From contig CAKTUZ010000020.1 of assembly GCA_934621605.1 (NCBI GenBank), positions 1 through 59,410 on the forward strand: a stretch of DNA of 59,410 bases, written 5' to 3'. The position numbers and the translations under genes were made by a program. Positions 16,937-25,312 of this stretch are shown here, piece by piece (position 1 is the first letter of the stretch; each line of letters begins with the position of its first letter). Below the pieces are notes generated by a model. The model ran no database searches and was not told where the DNA came from. It worked only from the letters and a program-made list of their open reading frames with translations. The stretch is from an uncultured bacterium (lineage in GTDB: Bacteria; Vulcanimicrobiota; Xenobia; Xenobiales; Xenobiaceae).

Positions 16937-17950
16937 CTATTTGCCGTTTTTCAAAACTTTTAAGCCTTCATTATCGATAGAAACATCCAAAATGTCGGCT
17001 CCTTTGGAGCGCAAAGCTTCAATAACCTTTTCTTTATTTTCTGGCTCGCTCAAAGTAAGCATACAACCACCACCGCCGGCACCGCAAATTTTAGAAGCCA
17101 AAGCACCGGCTTTCTTGGCAGCCAATACCATAGAATCTATGCGATCATTAGTAACACCTTCAGCTAAACCGCGCCTATTTTGCCATTCGCGATCCAGAGC
17201 TTTGCCTACTTTGTCCAAATCTTCACAAATAAGCGCATCCCACATTTGATGTGCGGTATCTTCGATAGCTTCCATGCGCTTAACCGTATCGCCCTCTTGA
17301 TCAACATAACGCTTGAGCATATTCCAGTTGCTAGTACCGGAAAAATGGCTAATACCGGTGAAAGAAACTATCATAGAATCATTAAGGAGTTTAAAAAACT
17401 CGGAAGACGGATATAAAGTGCGGATATTATGACCATCAACTTTGAATTCTAAACCGTTAATGCCGCCCAAACAAGCTCCGTAATAATCTTGGTATCCGGT
17501 AGGAATGCGCAAATTTTGAGCTTCTAAACCGGCGCCATACATAATTATGTTGTGAATAGAATCGTCACGACCGGAAAAAAGGCTCAACGCTTTGGACATA
17601 GACATAAGCAAACTAGAAGAAGCACCCAAACCGGAACCTTTGGGAGCCGCACTCTTGGTACGCAACTCCAAACCGCCCTGCGGAGCGTAAAATTTTACAG
17701 CTCTGGCCAATAGATCCAATTTGCCACCCAAAGAAAGTTCTTCGGTATTCTCTACTTCTACGATTTGCTCCAAGTCTTCAGAGACCAGACGCACCCTATT
17801 TCCCTCTAAGGGAGTAACTGAAGCCCTAGAATGCAAGCTAATGGAAGCGGTAACTGTCAGAGGATCACGTAAAAACAAATAGAGCGGATGCAAATCTAAA
17901 GTGCCGCCAGCCAAGTCTATGCGCATAGGCGCAGTTACGGTAATGCTCAT
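16937..17950 (-). CDS. GHMP-family sugar kinase (heptose-7-phosphate-kinase-like)
   Basis: 337 residues with all three GHMP motifs: N-terminal PMRIDLAGGTLD, the phosphate loop PKGSGLGASSSLL, and the C-terminal glycine-rich KICGAGGGGCML. The opening APMRIDLAGG and the PTGYQDYYGACLGG segment resemble D-glycero-D-manno-heptose-7-phosphate kinases (HddA) and related sugar kinases, which feed ADP- or GDP-heptose synthesis. No heptose isomerase or epimerase is in the window, so the substrate is uncertain; galactokinase-like or fucokinase-like activity is possible. AAGGAAT precedes the ATG. It follows the ATP-grasp gene by about 90 bp on the same strand. Confidence 0.82.
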   Translation of the reverse strand: MSITVTAPMRIDLAGGTLDLHPLYLFLRDPLTVTASISLHSRASVTPLEGNRVRLVSEDLEQIVEVENTEELSLGGKLDLLARAVKFYAPQGGLELRTKSAAPKGSGLGASSSLLMSMSKALSLFSGRDDSIHNIIMYGAGLEAQNLRIPTGYQDYYGACLGGINGLEFKVDGHNIRTLYPSSEFFKLLNDSMIVSFTGISHFSGTSNWNMLKRYVDQEGDTVKRMEAIEDTAHQMWDALICEDLDKVGKALDREWQNRRGLAEGVTNDRIDSMVLAAKKAGALASKICGAGGGGCMLTLSEPENKEKVIEALRSKGADILDVSIDNEGLKVLKNGK

Positions 17951-18043
17951 TTAATTTATTCCTTTATGGATATAGCAACCAACTCCCCAAGCTGCCATCT
18001 TAATTTTATTATTCAAGCGGCAGCTTCGAGTTTGGACAATATT

Positions 18044-19435
18044 CTAATTCAAGACGAAGCACGGCAGAGAGCCGCCACCGGAAGTAACATTACAAAGCGA
18101 AGAAAGAGATAAGCGAGCCGTAGCGCCAGACATACGATAATTAAAAGCGTAAGGGTCCAAGTCTACAATATACTCTCCCCACTCTAATCCTTTATCCTTA
18201 CTCCAAGAAGGGAAAAGCTCGCGAGCAACCGGAATGCGAGTCTGCACCAAATAGTCATGCTCTAAGGCAGCCTGAAGCGATTTTTCCCACTCTTCCTCGC
18301 TCTGTTCCCAACCGAAATAAATACCGTGACCGCCGTAAGAATCGTTGGGCTTTAAAACTAAATTCCGCCTATTGCGACGTACATAAGTGAGTAAATCGAC
18401 TTCCTTGTCTTCAGGATCGGTAGTCTTGCCCTCAGCCAAGCGACGAGTCCAAGAAATGGTATCCTTGATAGCCGCAATTTGCTCAGCAGTCAGTAAATCG
18501 TGATATTTACTGTCAGTCAGCATAGCGAAAATAGCTTTTTTATGCAAAATCTTGGAGCGGAAAGAATTTACCATACACACTTTGCCGTCTTTGACAGCAT
18601 TGTACATAGCCTGAGCTTCGTCCAACTTTTCTACATATTCGCTAACTAAAACGCGGCGATAAAGTACATCAATCTTTTTGCCCTCAAAACTAAGATACTC
18701 ACCATTGTACTCTAAATTGCGATGATCGGTAACGATAGTTGGATAACCACGCGAGCCGAAGTATTCTTTAAGAAGATAAAATTCGTGATGAGTAGGTACT
18801 CCAGCAAAATCAACAATGGCAATAGTAGGATTGCGCTTTTCTCCACTCCACTCTTCCCAACAATGCAAAATCGTATCTAAAAGTTCTTTGGAAATATCGA
18901 AAGCTTCAAGACCATGCTCTTGGGCAAATTGCCTAAATTCGGGACGGCGCAAAAAGATATTGCTCATAGCGTCGGAGTAGCCGATACCGGCCGGACTTTC
19001 GGCATTATATTCAACAAAATGACAAGAGCCACCGTTAAGAAAAGAATCGAAGCGAGCGGTAGTAGAAATGCCGCTGTAACCGGGGTTGAAAGAAATGAGC
19101 TCTTTCTCAATATCAGTTAGACCCAGGAAGTTTTGGAGTTTGTCATCATGCAAAACATATTCTACCAAGATTTGCATAGCCGTGGCCACTTTATTGATTC
19201 TGTCTTTAAGCAAATAAAGCTGCTCTTTGGTCACGAAGCTGGGTCGCAAAAACGGACAAACTAAACGCTCTCCGTATTTTATGTCGCCTTCGTCCATATC
19301 ACGGTGCAAATTGGCAGCGAATTCACTCAAATCGATATGCTCCAGCATAGCATGATAATCGGCTATGCACTGACGCCTTTTGGCTTCGCTGGCCATAGCA
19401 GCCGCAGTTAATGAAGACGGACTCTCTCCAAACAT
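18044..19435 (-). CDS. Circularly permuted (type 2) ATP-grasp protein
   Basis: 463 residues from the ATG at 19435, chosen because AGGAGTG lies seven bases upstream; the longer frame to 19477 has none. Recognisable segments are FVEYNAESPAGIGYSDAM, IAIVDFAGVPTHHEF, the basic VVxKPNDSYGGHGIYFGW nucleotide loop (here LVLKPNDSYGGHGI) and a C-terminal NVTSGGG. These match permuted ATP-grasp proteins (DUF404/407-like, related to glutathionylspermidine-synthase folds) that form amide bonds to small peptides or amines. Its substrate is unknown. It sits 51 bp after the STAND-like ATPase gene and before the sugar kinase, so the three are probably cotranscribed. Confidence 0.8.
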   Translation of the reverse strand: MFGESPSSLTAAAMASEAKRRQCIADYHAMLEHIDLSEFAANLHRDMDEGDIKYGERLVCPFLRPSFVTKEQLYLLKDRINKVATAMQILVEYVLHDDKLQNFLGLTDIEKELISFNPGYSGISTTARFDSFLNGGSCHFVEYNAESPAGIGYSDAMSNIFLRRPEFRQFAQEHGLEAFDISKELLDTILHCWEEWSGEKRNPTIAIVDFAGVPTHHEFYLLKEYFGSRGYPTIVTDHRNLEYNGEYLSFEGKKIDVLYRRVLVSEYVEKLDEAQAMYNAVKDGKVCMVNSFRSKILHKKAIFAMLTDSKYHDLLTAEQIAAIKDTISWTRRLAEGKTTDPEDKEVDLLTYVRRNRRNLVLKPNDSYGGHGIYFGWEQSEEEWEKSLQAALEHDYLVQTRIPVARELFPSWSKDKGLEWGEYIVDLDPYAFNYRMSGATARLSLSSLCNVTSGGGSLPCFVLN

Positions 19436-19486
19436 AATTACACTCCTAGACATTAGTTCAAAAAGATCGCGAACCAATACGGCGAT

Positions 19487-22400
19487 CTAATCTTGGCCTA
19501 AAGCCGGTTCATTTAATTGACCGGTTAAAACGTCCTTAATGGGATAACCAATCTTAGTCAAAGATTCGGTAATAGCCTTGCGGTCATTCGACAAACCTAC
19601 CCATTTAGCAATAAGCATATCGGCACACTTTTCGTCAGCAACGGCCATTAAAGTAAGTTCCGCCAAAATATCCAAAGCGGCGGCTCGCTTACCAGCTAAC
19701 TTATCGCTGAGCAACTCGTCGGCACATTCTTTTACACCACGCATACGCAGAGAGAAAATAGGCACACCGGCCAAAAGTTGTAAAGCCATCTTGGGGTTAC
19801 TTCTAATCATGGAAACGGCCAAACTGATCTTGGCTTCAGATTTTACCCTTATATCATCAATTTCCAAGTATTCGGCAGCCGCGCTTTCGTATTCTCCCAA
19901 AGCCAACCAGCAGCGTACTACCAACAATAAAGTCTGCTGCTTCTCGCTTGCAGGTAAATTTTTCACATGGCGGCGCACTTTTTTAATAAGCTTAACCAAC
20001 GTCTCTTTGGAGCGCGGCTCACGAATTAGTTTGGCCAACACACACAAATCGAAAGCTTTGTTAAGCTCTTGCACTTCAAGCTTTTCCAATTCACTGACAA
20101 CTTCTAAAATTAAAGCCCTGGCTCCAGCTTCGTCGCCACCGTTGCGCTTGGAAGAAGCAATGGTAAGCAAAGCTTCGCGTCTCTTTTCAGGAACAGTCTC
20201 AGCCCGCGCCGCTTCTTCGGCATCGAGTAAAATCTGGTCGGCAGACGAAACATTACCGCACAACGATTCTTGTACAGCCAATTGAGCCAAAGTAATAGCT
20301 TGGGAAGCATTGGCTTCCATAGATTTGGCCACTTCTAAAGCTTTGTCCTGAGTGCGTCTGGCCCAATCGTCTTCGCCCATTTTGTAAAGGTTGCCGGCCA
20401 AAGCGGCCAAAAGGTTGGCTCTTACTCTCATATCGGGAATTTCCAAGGCCACTTTAATAGACGAATCATAATATTCTAAAGAGCGCTCTTCATTTATATT
20501 AGCGGAAATTCCCACAACCATGGCTGCCTTAGTCTCGGTATCGATCCGGTTGGGAGCCGGAGCTTCCCAAGCTTGCAAAGCGTGAAAAGCCAAATTCCTG
20601 GCTCGAGAGGGACAACCTATGGCCGCCGCACAACTGGACAGGAGCGAAAGAGCCTTGGCCTGTTCTTCCAAATCGGTAATATGGAAAGCCAACGAAGCGC
20701 TAAAATTGAGCGTATCCTGAGCGCCCTTAAAATCGCGGGCCTCATGTCTAGCTAAAGAGAGCCATACCCAAGCGCCTACGCGCAGAGCCGGATCCTCTAT
20801 AGTTTCAATTACGGCTCCCAAACGCACGAAAACATCGCGCCAACCTTTGGTGCGAGAGACGCCGGTAATTAAACGCGAAGCGGCAATAATAGACTTTTGC
20901 CTATAAACCGGAGAGTGTAAAGCCACAATTGTGGTAATCAAATCTTCAAAAGAAGAGACAATCCAATTTTCATTGCTATATTTAACCAGCTCTACCACCA
21001 AGCGAGAAATAGCCTCCACGCGTTTGGCTTCATCTTTATAGGAACCGATAAATTCCAAAGCGGTGCGGAAAGCTTGAGCTCTGTCTTCTTCAGAAGCCAA
21101 ATCGAGGGCTGCGATCCTGCTTTCCAATTCTTCGCCAGTTTCCAACTTGATATCGATAGCGTTAACTTCATTAATTAAAGCTTTACTTAAATCACATTCG
21201 CAGGTTTTAGAGCGACGTACGGCAGCAATATCTTCATTGAGTCTAGTTAAACGACTCTCACGCTCCTCTTTATCTGGAATACGCTGAGCAAAACTGACAG
21301 CCGCTTTTAGAATTTCCAAGCGCTTAGCTTTAGATAATCCGCTCATTATGCTTAAGCGCCAAGCTACAGATACACTGTGACGCATATCCCGGCAATTATG
21401 GAAAATAGGCAGAATAGCCTCCAGAGGCATAATCTTTAGCAAATCCACCATAATGAAGGCAAAGAGCAAACGATCTTCTTGACTCATATCTATATGAGCG
21501 ATTGTACCAGCTTTGACAGTCAAACTTTTGGCCGTCTCGATTTGCCCTTCTTCCAAAGCTTGCCAAGCCAAAAGCAACAGAGCCTTAAGCTGAGAAGACT
21601 CGCGGTGCAAAAGCATGGCTCTGTCGGCAGCTAGACCGAACTGACCGGCGTCGGCCAAATCGTGTAAACCATTCATAACCTCTTTGGCACGCAACCTGGG
21701 AATACGCAAACCGTAGCTAACAATGCGAGGCAACTCGCGCTCTTGCAAAGCGGCCCTTAAGCAGCGGGACAAATCGTCTAAAACAGCGCTCAAAGAGTGA
21801 GTCTTAGCCAACTTGGTTTTGATAAATGGCCCTTCACCGAGCCAATGCAAAGTAGAAAAATCGCAGCGCCTGGCTGTACGAGCAAAACGATCACAGTGAT
21901 AGCCCAGATAAAACCAACCATAATGATCGTCCATTTCTTCCCACGAAGGATAAGAATCACGGAAGAAGGAGATCACCTGTTCATGCACTTGAACTAAATC
22001 GCGACGATAACGATTAGCAATCAGGCGGCCCAAACGTCTGCTAAAGAAAGAGAGGCCATGCTCAACATTATTATGACGAAGCAAAGGACGCAAATAAGTG
22101 AGCACACGTCCTACACGACTGGCTGAAAAGCCCAAGAAATCGGCGATACTAACTGCAGGTAACGGCTCGCCAGCTTCAGCGATTAAACAAGCAACAAAAA
22201 CTAAATCATCATGAATTTCGAAGGGGGCTTCTTCATATTGCTCTTCCCAGAGCACCGAAAGGGCCGCCTCCAAAGCTTGGGGCGTAGAATTTAAGTCGTG
22301 AGGTTTAATATCTTTATAGCGAATAGCATTAAGTAAATGACGAGCGATTAAAAAATTACCCTCGGCGCCACTGACAAAATTGTCAATATATTCCTGCGGA

Positions 22401-22984
22401 GCTTCAGGAAATTGTGCAGCAGCCCAATTCTTCAATTCAGCTAAATTTTCCGCACATCGACTGTCGATCCACTCCACTTTGGCTCCAGCTGCCTCTAAAA
22501 CATCGAGATGACGACCAGGCCTGGTGCCAATCACTACCACAACGCCTTTGGGAAGAGAATCCAAACCAGCCAAACCTTCATTGTCTACCAATTCGGGAGC
22601 ACGCCCCAAAGCATCGATAATAACCAAACGCAACTTACCATTGGGCAAAGGTAAATGTTCTTTGGCTAAAATGGAGGCTTCATAAGGAGTATCGGGGATA
22701 CGAATGCCATCTAAATCCAACTGAGAGAGCAGAGCACCCCAAAAACCAATGGCAGTATCAGTTGCCAAAGGACGACGAATTTCTACATAGATGGAATCGG
22801 CATAATCTTTAGCCAATTTTTTGAGAAATGAGCTTTTACCCATACCGGGCTCGGCAGCAAAAACGATGACGCGGGTACCGTCTTCACATGCTTGTTTAAA
22901 GCGTTCCTGAAGCCAACTGCGCTCCAAAAGGCGGCTGTCTTCACCATTAGTTTCAGAAGTACCAATCACGCTGCTTACACTCAA
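19487..22984 (-). CDS. STAND-like ATPase with long helical-repeat C-terminus
   Basis: About 1165 residues. The N-terminal 330 form a P-loop NTPase: Walker A AAEPGMGKSS, Walker B LRLVIIDALGR, a sensor-like VVVIGTRPGRH and a winged-helix-like segment after it, as in STAND/NACHT ATPases. The remaining 800 residues are alpha-helical TPR-like pairs with no membrane segment. STAND proteins are signal-triggered oligomerising switches; regulator and phage-defence members both exist, and here no N-terminal effector domain is visible. TTG at 22984 with GAGGGA upstream is preferred; a GTG at 23005 precedes that site. It heads a likely operon with the ATP-grasp and GHMP kinase genes. Confidence 0.78.
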   Translation of the reverse strand: MSVSSVIGTSETNGEDSRLLERSWLQERFKQACEDGTRVIVFAAEPGMGKSSFLKKLAKDYADSIYVEIRRPLATDTAIGFWGALLSQLDLDGIRIPDTPYEASILAKEHLPLPNGKLRLVIIDALGRAPELVDNEGLAGLDSLPKGVVVVIGTRPGRHLDVLEAAGAKVEWIDSRCAENLAELKNWAAAQFPEAPQEYIDNFVSGAEGNFLIARHLLNAIRYKDIKPHDLNSTPQALEAALSVLWEEQYEEAPFEIHDDLVFVACLIAEAGEPLPAVSIADFLGFSASRVGRVLTYLRPLLRHNNVEHGLSFFSRRLGRLIANRYRRDLVQVHEQVISFFRDSYPSWEEMDDHYGWFYLGYHCDRFARTARRCDFSTLHWLGEGPFIKTKLAKTHSLSAVLDDLSRCLRAALQERELPRIVSYGLRIPRLRAKEVMNGLHDLADAGQFGLAADRAMLLHRESSQLKALLLLAWQALEEGQIETAKSLTVKAGTIAHIDMSQEDRLLFAFIMVDLLKIMPLEAILPIFHNCRDMRHSVSVAWRLSIMSGLSKAKRLEILKAAVSFAQRIPDKEERESRLTRLNEDIAAVRRSKTCECDLSKALINEVNAIDIKLETGEELESRIAALDLASEEDRAQAFRTALEFIGSYKDEAKRVEAISRLVVELVKYSNENWIVSSFEDLITTIVALHSPVYRQKSIIAASRLITGVSRTKGWRDVFVRLGAVIETIEDPALRVGAWVWLSLARHEARDFKGAQDTLNFSASLAFHITDLEEQAKALSLLSSCAAAIGCPSRARNLAFHALQAWEAPAPNRIDTETKAAMVVGISANINEERSLEYYDSSIKVALEIPDMRVRANLLAALAGNLYKMGEDDWARRTQDKALEVAKSMEANASQAITLAQLAVQESLCGNVSSADQILLDAEEAARAETVPEKRREALLTIASSKRNGGDEAGARALILEVVSELEKLEVQELNKAFDLCVLAKLIREPRSKETLVKLIKKVRRHVKNLPASEKQQTLLLVVRCWLALGEYESAAAEYLEIDDIRVKSEAKISLAVSMIRSNPKMALQLLAGVPIFSLRMRGVKECADELLSDKLAGKRAAALDILAELTLMAVADEKCADMLIAKWVGLSNDRKAITESLTKIGYPIKDVLTGQLNEPALGQD

Positions 22985-23113
22985 TGCAATTCCCTCACAA
23001 AGCACAAAAGTTAGCCAATCCCCCCGTCATTTTTTCGCGAATGGCATTTTTTTTCCTTGCCTAAGAAAATGCTGCCCAAATGACGACCTACAAACATATG
23101 CTTTAAAAAGAAC

Positions 23114-23149
23114 AAGCGCCCACCATTTTTTCAATTCATGGGAGCGCTT
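23114..23149 (-). terminator. Probable terminator after the small membrane-protein gene
   Basis: AAGCGCCCA (23114-23122) can pair with TGGGAGCGCTT (23139-23149) with one bulge. On the minus strand a T-rich tail follows. It separates the 196-residue membrane-protein gene from the STAND-like ATPase gene. Confidence 0.5.
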
Positions 23150-23196
23150 CTTCCTATTGTCATCTACTTAACAGACGCTAGACTACACCGATAATT

Positions 23197-23787
23197 CTAA
23201 TTAAACATTTTCACGCAAGCTTCAGAAGCCAACTTGTGGTATCTCTTGGATCTCTTGAGATCTTCATTGGCCTCTTTGAGCATAGCCTTGTGCTTAACTT
23301 GATCGTCTTCTTTCAAAGCCTTCTTGCAAGTTTCGGATCCCTTCCAAGCAAAACCGATGGACTTTGCAACATTTTTGTGCATTTCGACGTACTGAGCCGG
23401 ACAAGACTGACCGTTTACTTCACCAATATATTCACGCTGGCGGTCGATTACTTTATCGATTTCTTTTACAGCTTCTTCAGTATCGGTAACTTTATTTTTC
23501 AAAACGGGGTTGCACGCTTTGCGGGTATCGGAAATGAGCAAATCGGTAGTAGGGAGAATCTTATCGCGCATACGCAACCTGTAAGCATTAAAAGCGGCGG
23601 GTTCCTGCTTCTTAACAACAACTACATCTTGAGCGGTCGCGGCTCTCTCCAAAGCTCGGTTGTACCAGAACATATAATAAGCAGCAATGCAAGCAATAAG
23701 AACACCGGCAATAATGAGCATACAAGTAACCGGAGCATCGCCACGCATTCCATGACGTCTTAGTTTTTTAAATACAGATAATGACAT
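23197..23787 (-). CDS. Single-pass membrane protein of unknown function
   Basis: 196 residues from the ATG at 23787, which has GGAGGTG upstream; the longer frame to 23805 uses that site as codons. After a basic N-terminus (FKKLRRHGMRGD) comes one membrane helix (VTCMLIIAGVLIACIAAYYMF, about 22-42), then a helical charged domain with several Cys (KACNP, GQSCPAQY, ETCKKAL, SEACVKMF) that would lie outside the cytoplasm if the positive-inside rule holds. No family recognised. It is separated from the STAND-like gene by a terminator-like hairpin. Confidence 0.7.
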   Translation of the reverse strand: MSLSVFKKLRRHGMRGDAPVTCMLIIAGVLIACIAAYYMFWYNRALERAATAQDVVVVKKQEPAAFNAYRLRMRDKILPTTDLLISDTRKACNPVLKNKVTDTEEAVKEIDKVIDRQREYIGEVNGQSCPAQYVEMHKNVAKSIGFAWKGSETCKKALKEDDQVKHKAMLKEANEDLKRSKRYHKLASEACVKMFN

Positions 23788-24207
23788 GATGTCCCGCACC
23801 TCCAAAGTAAGCGTGCATCTTTAAATAATCAATTCACAGCTTGTTATTATACATATAATGCAGTGAACTTCAAACTTCATAACCAATATGGTGAACCTGA
23901 CATACTCCCCACAGCTAAAGCCGGGTAATTCCGATTTATCGAAGAATGCCTTTTCCGCCATAGCGGGGATAGAACTTCCATAGCGATTTACACTTTCTCC
24001 ACAGACGCAGATCTCCGTGCAACTCACGATATTCCCGTCGGGGGCGGTTCGTCACGTCCGCCTTTATCCCCTACCTGAGGGGTGGAGGACTTCTGGCAGA
24101 ACTAGATTAAAATATGGAGCCGCTCGAGAAAGAACAAGTAAGAAGGACTGAGCTTTGCCTAAATTAAAGCTTTGTTTGCTGAAAAAAAGAAAGGAATCGA
24201 TATAATT
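23788..24207. other. Divergent intergenic region carrying an IS200/IS605-like element
   Basis: Between the minus-strand membrane-protein gene and the plus-strand queuosine-salvage gene. Most of it is a minus-oriented element with IS200/IS605-type ends (23898-24096) and no transposase. About 110 bp remain to the right for the promoter of the queuosine operon. No gene seen. Confidence 0.65.
23898..24096 (-). mobile_element. IS200/IS605-derived miniature element (no transposase)
   Basis: The edge TGACATACTCCCC-AGCTAAAGCCGGG (23898 onward) matches the right-end hairpin typical of IS200/IS605 elements, where the reverse strand reads GGCTTTAG...GGGGAGTATGTCA. The opposite edge has the left-end-like hairpin CCTCCACCCC-tcag-GTAGGGGAT followed by AAAGGCGG. 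The roughly 200 bp contain no tnpA or tnpB frame, so it is a non-autonomous derivative. A matching right end lies at 59148 and left-end-like hairpins at 33544 and 37631. Confidence 0.6.
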
Positions 24208-25188
24208 TTGAGTTCTACGGTCAACGTTTTAGAGACTACCGAAATAGTTCGTCGTGAGTCTGAATTGGTAAATATTAACCTCGACGCCATTAAAAAATAT
24301 TGTCATGAATGGGCCATCCACCCTTTTATCACCCCTCCGTGGGATACTTCCGTACATTACGACGGGCAAGGTGACCGCTTAGCCAATTACATTTTACTTT
24401 TAGATAGTTTGAATTTCTGTTTCTGGCCGGATAAAGGGCAACCTAAGTGGACTATCGAGTACAAAGGACAAAAGATGGGCGGTTATCAAGCCTTGGCAGC
24501 TTCCTTAAAAAGAGCTATAGAGGAAGGTATCAATGTGGATGACGCCCATTGGATGGCTCAGGCCGATTTGGCTCAGGTACGTCATGTTTTTAGAGGCACT
24601 CAGGAAGGCGTAGAGATTCCCCTCTTGGACAAACGCCTGGAACATATCAACCAAAGCGGTAAGGTTCTTTTAGATAATTTCGGCGGTCAATACTCCCAAG
24701 CTATCAAATCTTGCCAAGGTAGCGCCATAGCCTTAGTCAATTTAATGGTGCAATACTTCCCCTCTTTCCGTGATATTCATACCTGGAAAGGCCAAGAGGT
24801 ACGCATTTTAAAACGTGCCCAAATTACTGCTGTAGATATTTACGGAAGTTTTTACGGTCAAGGATTGGGAAAATTTACAGATATGGATCTTCTGACAGTT
24901 TTTGCCGATTACAAAATTCCTCAAGTACTTCGCGCTCTGGGTATTTTAGAATACGCTCCAGCTTTAGCCGAAAAAGTCGACAATCAAGAATTACTGCCTT
25001 CCGGTTCCAGGGAAGAGATGGAAATTCGTGTAGGGATGATCTGGGCCGTAGAAGAGATTCGCCGTGAGCTCAAGCATTTGGGCGCTCCTAAGATGGCTTT
25101 GGAACTGGACTGGTTCTTATGGAATTTAGGTCAGGAACCTCTACCTGGCGAGAAGCCTTATCACAGAACCCGCACAGTTTTTTATTAA
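24208..25188 (+). CDS. Queuosine-5'-phosphate N-glycosylase/nucleosidase (DUF2419, QNG1 family)
   Basis: 326 residues from the TTG at 24208 (AAAGGA upstream; an in-frame TTG at 24172 has no ribosome site). The family signature LTVFADYKIPQVLRALGIL and the opening IHPFITPPWDTSVHYDGQG match DUF2419 proteins, which release queuine from queuosine 5'-monophosphate so that it can be reinserted into tRNA. Length agrees with eukaryotic homologues (about 340). The next gene, 124 bp downstream, is tRNA-guanine transglycosylase, so the pair forms a queuine-salvage operon. No preQ1 synthesis gene (queD, queE, queC, queF) or transporter is visible here, consistent with salvage rather than synthesis. Confidence 0.88.
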   Translation: MSSTVNVLETTEIVRRESELVNINLDAIKKYCHEWAIHPFITPPWDTSVHYDGQGDRLANYILLLDSLNFCFWPDKGQPKWTIEYKGQKMGGYQALAASLKRAIEEGINVDDAHWMAQADLAQVRHVFRGTQEGVEIPLLDKRLEHINQSGKVLLDNFGGQYSQAIKSCQGSAIALVNLMVQYFPSFRDIHTWKGQEVRILKRAQITAVDIYGSFYGQGLGKFTDMDLLTVFADYKIPQVLRALGILEYAPALAEKVDNQELLPSGSREEMEIRVGMIWAVEEIRRELKHLGAPKMALELDWFLWNLGQEPLPGEKPYHRTRTVFY

Positions 25189-25209
25189 TCTCTGATTCGT
25201 GTATAAAAA

Positions 25210-25290
25210 ACAGATCGAGTATATTTTTAACCTTTATACAGGTTTTTCCGGACTCGGTCTGTAATATCGGGGGCTCCGAGAGTCAATTTT
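25210..25290 (+). promoter_or_regulatory. Possible attenuator between queuosine-salvage gene and tgt
   Basis: ACAGATCGAGT (25210-25220) pairs with ACTCGGTCTGT (25252-25262, one G-U). GACTCGG (25251-25257) can instead pair with CCG-AG-AGTC (25276-25284), which is followed by AATTTTT. The two hairpins share bases and are mutually exclusive, the arrangement of an antiterminator and a terminator. It does not match the preQ1-I riboswitch consensus. Confidence 0.45.
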
Positions 25291-25312
25291 TAAAGCATAG
25301 GTTTGAAAAATA

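Noticed and set aside
19487..22984. Avs-type antiphage STAND protein
   Set aside because: No nuclease or other effector domain is visible at the N-terminus and no defence partners adjoin it; only a STAND-like call is justified.
25188..25312. PreQ1 riboswitch ahead of tgt
   Set aside because: The compact H-type pseudoknot consensus of preQ1-I is not seen; only a possible attenuator is reported.
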